A stretch of DNA of 8,302 nucleotides. Source: Bacteroidota bacterium. GTDB lineage: Bacteria; Bacteroidota; Bacteroidia; Bacteroidales; UBA10428. Shown here piece after piece: positions 6,315-8,302 of the stretch. How positions within the stretch are numbered: the stretch's first letter is position 1; each line of letters begins with the position of its first letter. Location of the stretch: NCBI GenBank assembly GCA_024640925.1, contig JAHEEB010000135.1, forward strand, positions 1 to 8,302, in the 5' to 3' direction. The translations under genes and the position numbers were made by a program. The notes under the pieces are model-generated. The model saw only the letters and a list, made by a program, of their open reading frames with translations, ran no database searches and was not told where the DNA came from.

Positions 6315-6652
6315 TCACGCATCCAACTTATGGATTAGGGTATAGTTGATTACGCCCTGAAAGAAACTAATGTTTCTCCATACATTATGAAGATGAAACA
6401 TGGATGATAAATAGTATATCACACACAAGGATATTCATGGAAGTTCTCCCGATATGCATCGATTTGCATCGGGAACAACTAAAAAAAAATTATAAACAGA
6501 TGAAAAAACTGAATATGATTTCTCAAAATGCATTAAAAATAAAATTCATACTGCTATTTTAGCATAAAGTTTTATATTAACAGAAATCATAAAGATGACT
6601 TTCTTTTTTCTGTTGGCTTGAAAATTTAAGAACAGTATAATTAATTGAATCT
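6315..6652. other. Intergenic region with small inverted repeats, no clear gene
   Basis: No convincing CDS is present. A hairpin, AGAAAC-TAAT-GTTTCT (6362-6377), lies about 50 bp after the stop of the small exported protein and could be a weak terminator. A second inverted repeat lies at 6447-6474. A 20-codon ORF (6500-6562) starts MKKLNMISQ and ends in a short hydrophobic run before TAG. It resembles the first residues of an exported protein cut short, or a chance ORF. The final part before 6653 is AT-rich and should hold the promoter of the GH3 gene, but I see no consensus-quality box. Confidence 0.5.
6447..6474. repeat. Inverted repeat with internal direct repeat
   Basis: TCCCGAT (6447-6453) and ATCGGGA (6468-6474) form a 7-bp stem with a 14-nt loop. 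Inside and overlapping it, TGCATCG occurs twice as a direct repeat (6455-6461 and 6465-6471), 10 bp apart. Short CCCGAT...ATCGGG palindromes of this kind are, from memory, common in Bacteroidota intergenic DNA, so this may be a dispersed repeat rather than a gene-specific operator. The A9 run that follows (from 6481) does not make it a plus-strand poly-U terminator. Confidence 0.5.
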
Positions 6653-8302
6653 ATGAATATTTTAAAGTATAAACTAATCTTATTACTTGTTGTGGCAAAA
6701 TCATTCGGACTTTATGGCCAATACAATAAATCTATATATACCGACGATACAAAATCCATTGATGAACGGATCGAAGATGCTCTTTCAAAAATGACAACCG
6801 AAGAAAAAGTAGCTATTCTTCATGCTCAGTCAAAGTTTAGTTCTGCCGGAGTTCCACGCCTGGGAATACCGGAGTTATGGATGAGTGACGGTCCACATGG
6901 AATTCGTGCTGAATCGCTTTGGGATGAGTGGAAACAAGCCGGATGGACAAATGATTCGTGTATTGCCTTCCCGGCTCTCACATGTCTGGCAGCTACATGG
7001 AATACTGATATGGCGTTACTGTATGGCAAATCAATAGGTGAAGAAGCCCGTTACCGTAATAAAGATGTTCTGCTCGGGCCAGGTGTGAACATCTACCGTA
7101 CTCCATTAAACGGCCGCAACTTTGAATATATGGGAGAAGATCCCTTTCTAGCCTCCAAAATGGTCGTTCCATATGTGATTGGGGTACAACAAAACGGGGT
7201 GGCAGCCTGTGTTAAACACTTTGCTTTAAACAACCAGGAAACAGAGCGTGGAAGCATAAACGTAAATGTCGACGATCGTGCCCTGTACGAAATATATCTA
7301 CCAGCCTTTAAGGCTGCCGTGCAGGACGGACATGCCTGGGCAATTATGGGTTCTTACAATAAATACAAAAATCAGCATTGTTGCTATAATTATTACTTGC
7401 TGAATGACATATTACGCAAAGAGTGGGAGTTTGATGGAGTTGTTATATCTGACTGGGGCGGAGTGCACAGTACACACGAAGCTATTACACATGGACTTGA
7501 TCTTGAATTTGGTACTCATACCGATGGATTAACAATGAATACAAAAAATGCATATGACGCTTATTTCATGGCTAATCCATATCTGGAACTGATTAGAAAA
7601 GGAGAAATAGGTACAGCAGAACTTGATGAGAAAGTCAGAAACATACTCAGACTAAATTTTCGAACGGCAATGAACAAAAACAAGCCTTATGGATCATTAG
7701 GCAGCACAGAACACATAGAAGCCGGCCGAACAATTGCTGAACAAGGAATAGTACTGCTTCAGAACAAAAATAGCATATTACCTATTGATTTAAGTAAAAC
7801 AAAAAAAATTCTGGTGGTTGGCGAAAATGCAATAAAAATGATGACTGTGGGTGGAGGTAGTTCATCACTCAAAGCAAAATACGAAATCACACCACTAGAA
7901 GGGTTGAAAAAAAGGGTAGGCAATCTGGCTGAAATATATTATACCCGGGGATATATTGGCGATCCGGATGGTGAATACGACGGTGTTATCACAGGGCAGT
8001 ATTTAACCGATAAACGTACTGAGGCAGAATTGGTAGCAGAAGCTTGTAATATGGCAAAAACCACCGATTATGTTATAATTTTCGGGGGACTGAATAAAAG
8101 CAGAAACCAGGATAGTGAAGGCTCGGACAGATTGAGTTTGAGTCTTCCCTATAACCAGGATTTTCTCATAAGCGAGCTGGCAAAAGTGAATAAAAATCTG
8201 GTTTTTATAAACATTTCAGGTAATGCCGTTAGTATGCCCTGGACAAATGAAGTACCAGCCATTCTTCAAGGTTGGTATTTAGGTTCGGAAAGCGGAAATG
8301 CA
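6653..8302 (+). CDS. Glycoside hydrolase family 3 beta-glycosidase, exported (3' partial)
   Basis: The frame is open from the ATG at 6653 to the right edge (550 codons), so the end is missing; GH3 enzymes of this type usually run about 720-860 residues. The N-terminus (MNILKYK, hydrophobic LILLLVVA, then LYG-Q near residue 22) is a Sec signal peptide without a lipobox, pointing to the periplasm or export. The (alpha/beta)8-barrel domain shows SDGPHGIR (Asp79), GRNFEYMGEDP (154-164), CVKHFALN (Lys188-His189) and GVVISDWGG with the catalytic nucleophile Asp267. The second, alpha/beta-sandwich domain begins around residue 360 (GIVLLQN, ILPI). It carries the DSEGSDR motif with Glu489 as the likely acid/base. 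Established role: retaining hydrolysis of terminal beta-linked glucose, xylose or related sugars from oligosaccharides. Exact substrate (beta-glucosidase, beta-xylosidase or other) cannot be told. A C-terminal fibronectin-III-like domain, common in the family, would lie beyond the window. Confidence 0.96.
   Translation, partial: MNILKYKLILLLVVAKSFGLYGQYNKSIYTDDTKSIDERIEDALSKMTTEEKVAILHAQSKFSSAGVPRLGIPELWMSDGPHGIRAESLWDEWKQAGWTNDSCIAFPALTCLAATWNTDMALLYGKSIGEEARYRNKDVLLGPGVNIYRTPLNGRNFEYMGEDPFLASKMVVPYVIGVQQNGVAACVKHFALNNQETERGSINVNVDDRALYEIYLPAFKAAVQDGHAWAIMGSYNKYKNQHCCYNYYLLNDILRKEWEFDGVVISDWGGVHSTHEAITHGLDLEFGTHTDGLTMNTKNAYDAYFMANPYLELIRKGEIGTAELDEKVRNILRLNFRTAMNKNKPYGSLGSTEHIEAGRTIAEQGIVLLQNKNSILPIDLSKTKKILVVGENAIKMMTVGGGSSSLKAKYEITPLEGLKKRVGNLAEIYYTRGYIGDPDGEYDGVITGQYLTDKRTEAELVAEACNMAKTTDYVIIFGGLNKSRNQDSEGSDRLSLSLPYNQDFLISELAKVNKNLVFINISGNAVSMPWTNEVPAILQGWYLGSESGNA

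Noticed and set aside
6331..6400. Coding-looking stretch GIVDYALKETNVSPY downstream of the small exported gene
   Set aside because: It is preceded by a TAG two codons after the nearest ATG and ends after about 23 codons; no recognisable family, so not called as a gene fragment.
6826..7029. Minus-strand 67-codon ORF
   Set aside because: It lies antisense inside the well-supported GH3 coding region.

Overview
The window comes from a member of the Bacteroidota, probably a polysaccharide-degrading environmental or gut-type lineage. This rests on two large surface proteins with FG-GAP repeats, one carrying a clear type IX secretion (T9SS) C-terminal sorting domain. It also fits the A-rich translation starts without Shine-Dalgarno sequences, the AT-rich intergenic regions and an exported family 3 glycoside hydrolase. 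No genus can be assigned from the sequence alone. All supported genes lie on the + strand.

Region 1 (1-5078) is a tandem pair of paralogous secreted proteins. The first is cut by the left edge and shows its last five FG-GAP blades, one Ig-like domain and a T9SS sorting domain. The second is complete at 1154 residues: signal peptide, 14 FG-GAP blades with a 58-residue period, three Ig-like domains and a C-terminal domain related to that of the first. Each gene is followed by a G+C-rich hairpin with the same core stem, so the terminator probably belongs to the duplicated unit. The last 214 bp of the two genes align without gaps, and the first 126 bp of that stretch differ at one position, which suggests recent gene conversion of the sorting-domain region.

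Region 2 (5079-6652) is loosely packed. It holds a 165-codon gene of unrecognised function that lacks an ATG start, and a small exported protein of 107 residues. Two long AT-rich gaps (5665-5990 and 6315-6652) contain small inverted repeats and no convincing gene.

Region 3 (6653-8302) is the first 550 codons of a GH3 beta-glycosidase that runs off the right edge. It has a signal peptide, and both the nucleophile and acid/base motifs are visible.

Taken together, the window reads as cell-surface and periplasmic carbohydrate biology: T9SS-exported beta-propeller/Ig proteins likely used for adhesion or binding, beside an exo-acting glycosidase. The genes are separated by gaps and terminators, so they are not an obvious operon. 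I see no SusC/SusD pair, regulator, mobile element, tRNA, rRNA or CRISPR array. I did not find a convincing undescribed system. The most unusual feature is the repeat architecture and recombination history of the FG-GAP pair.
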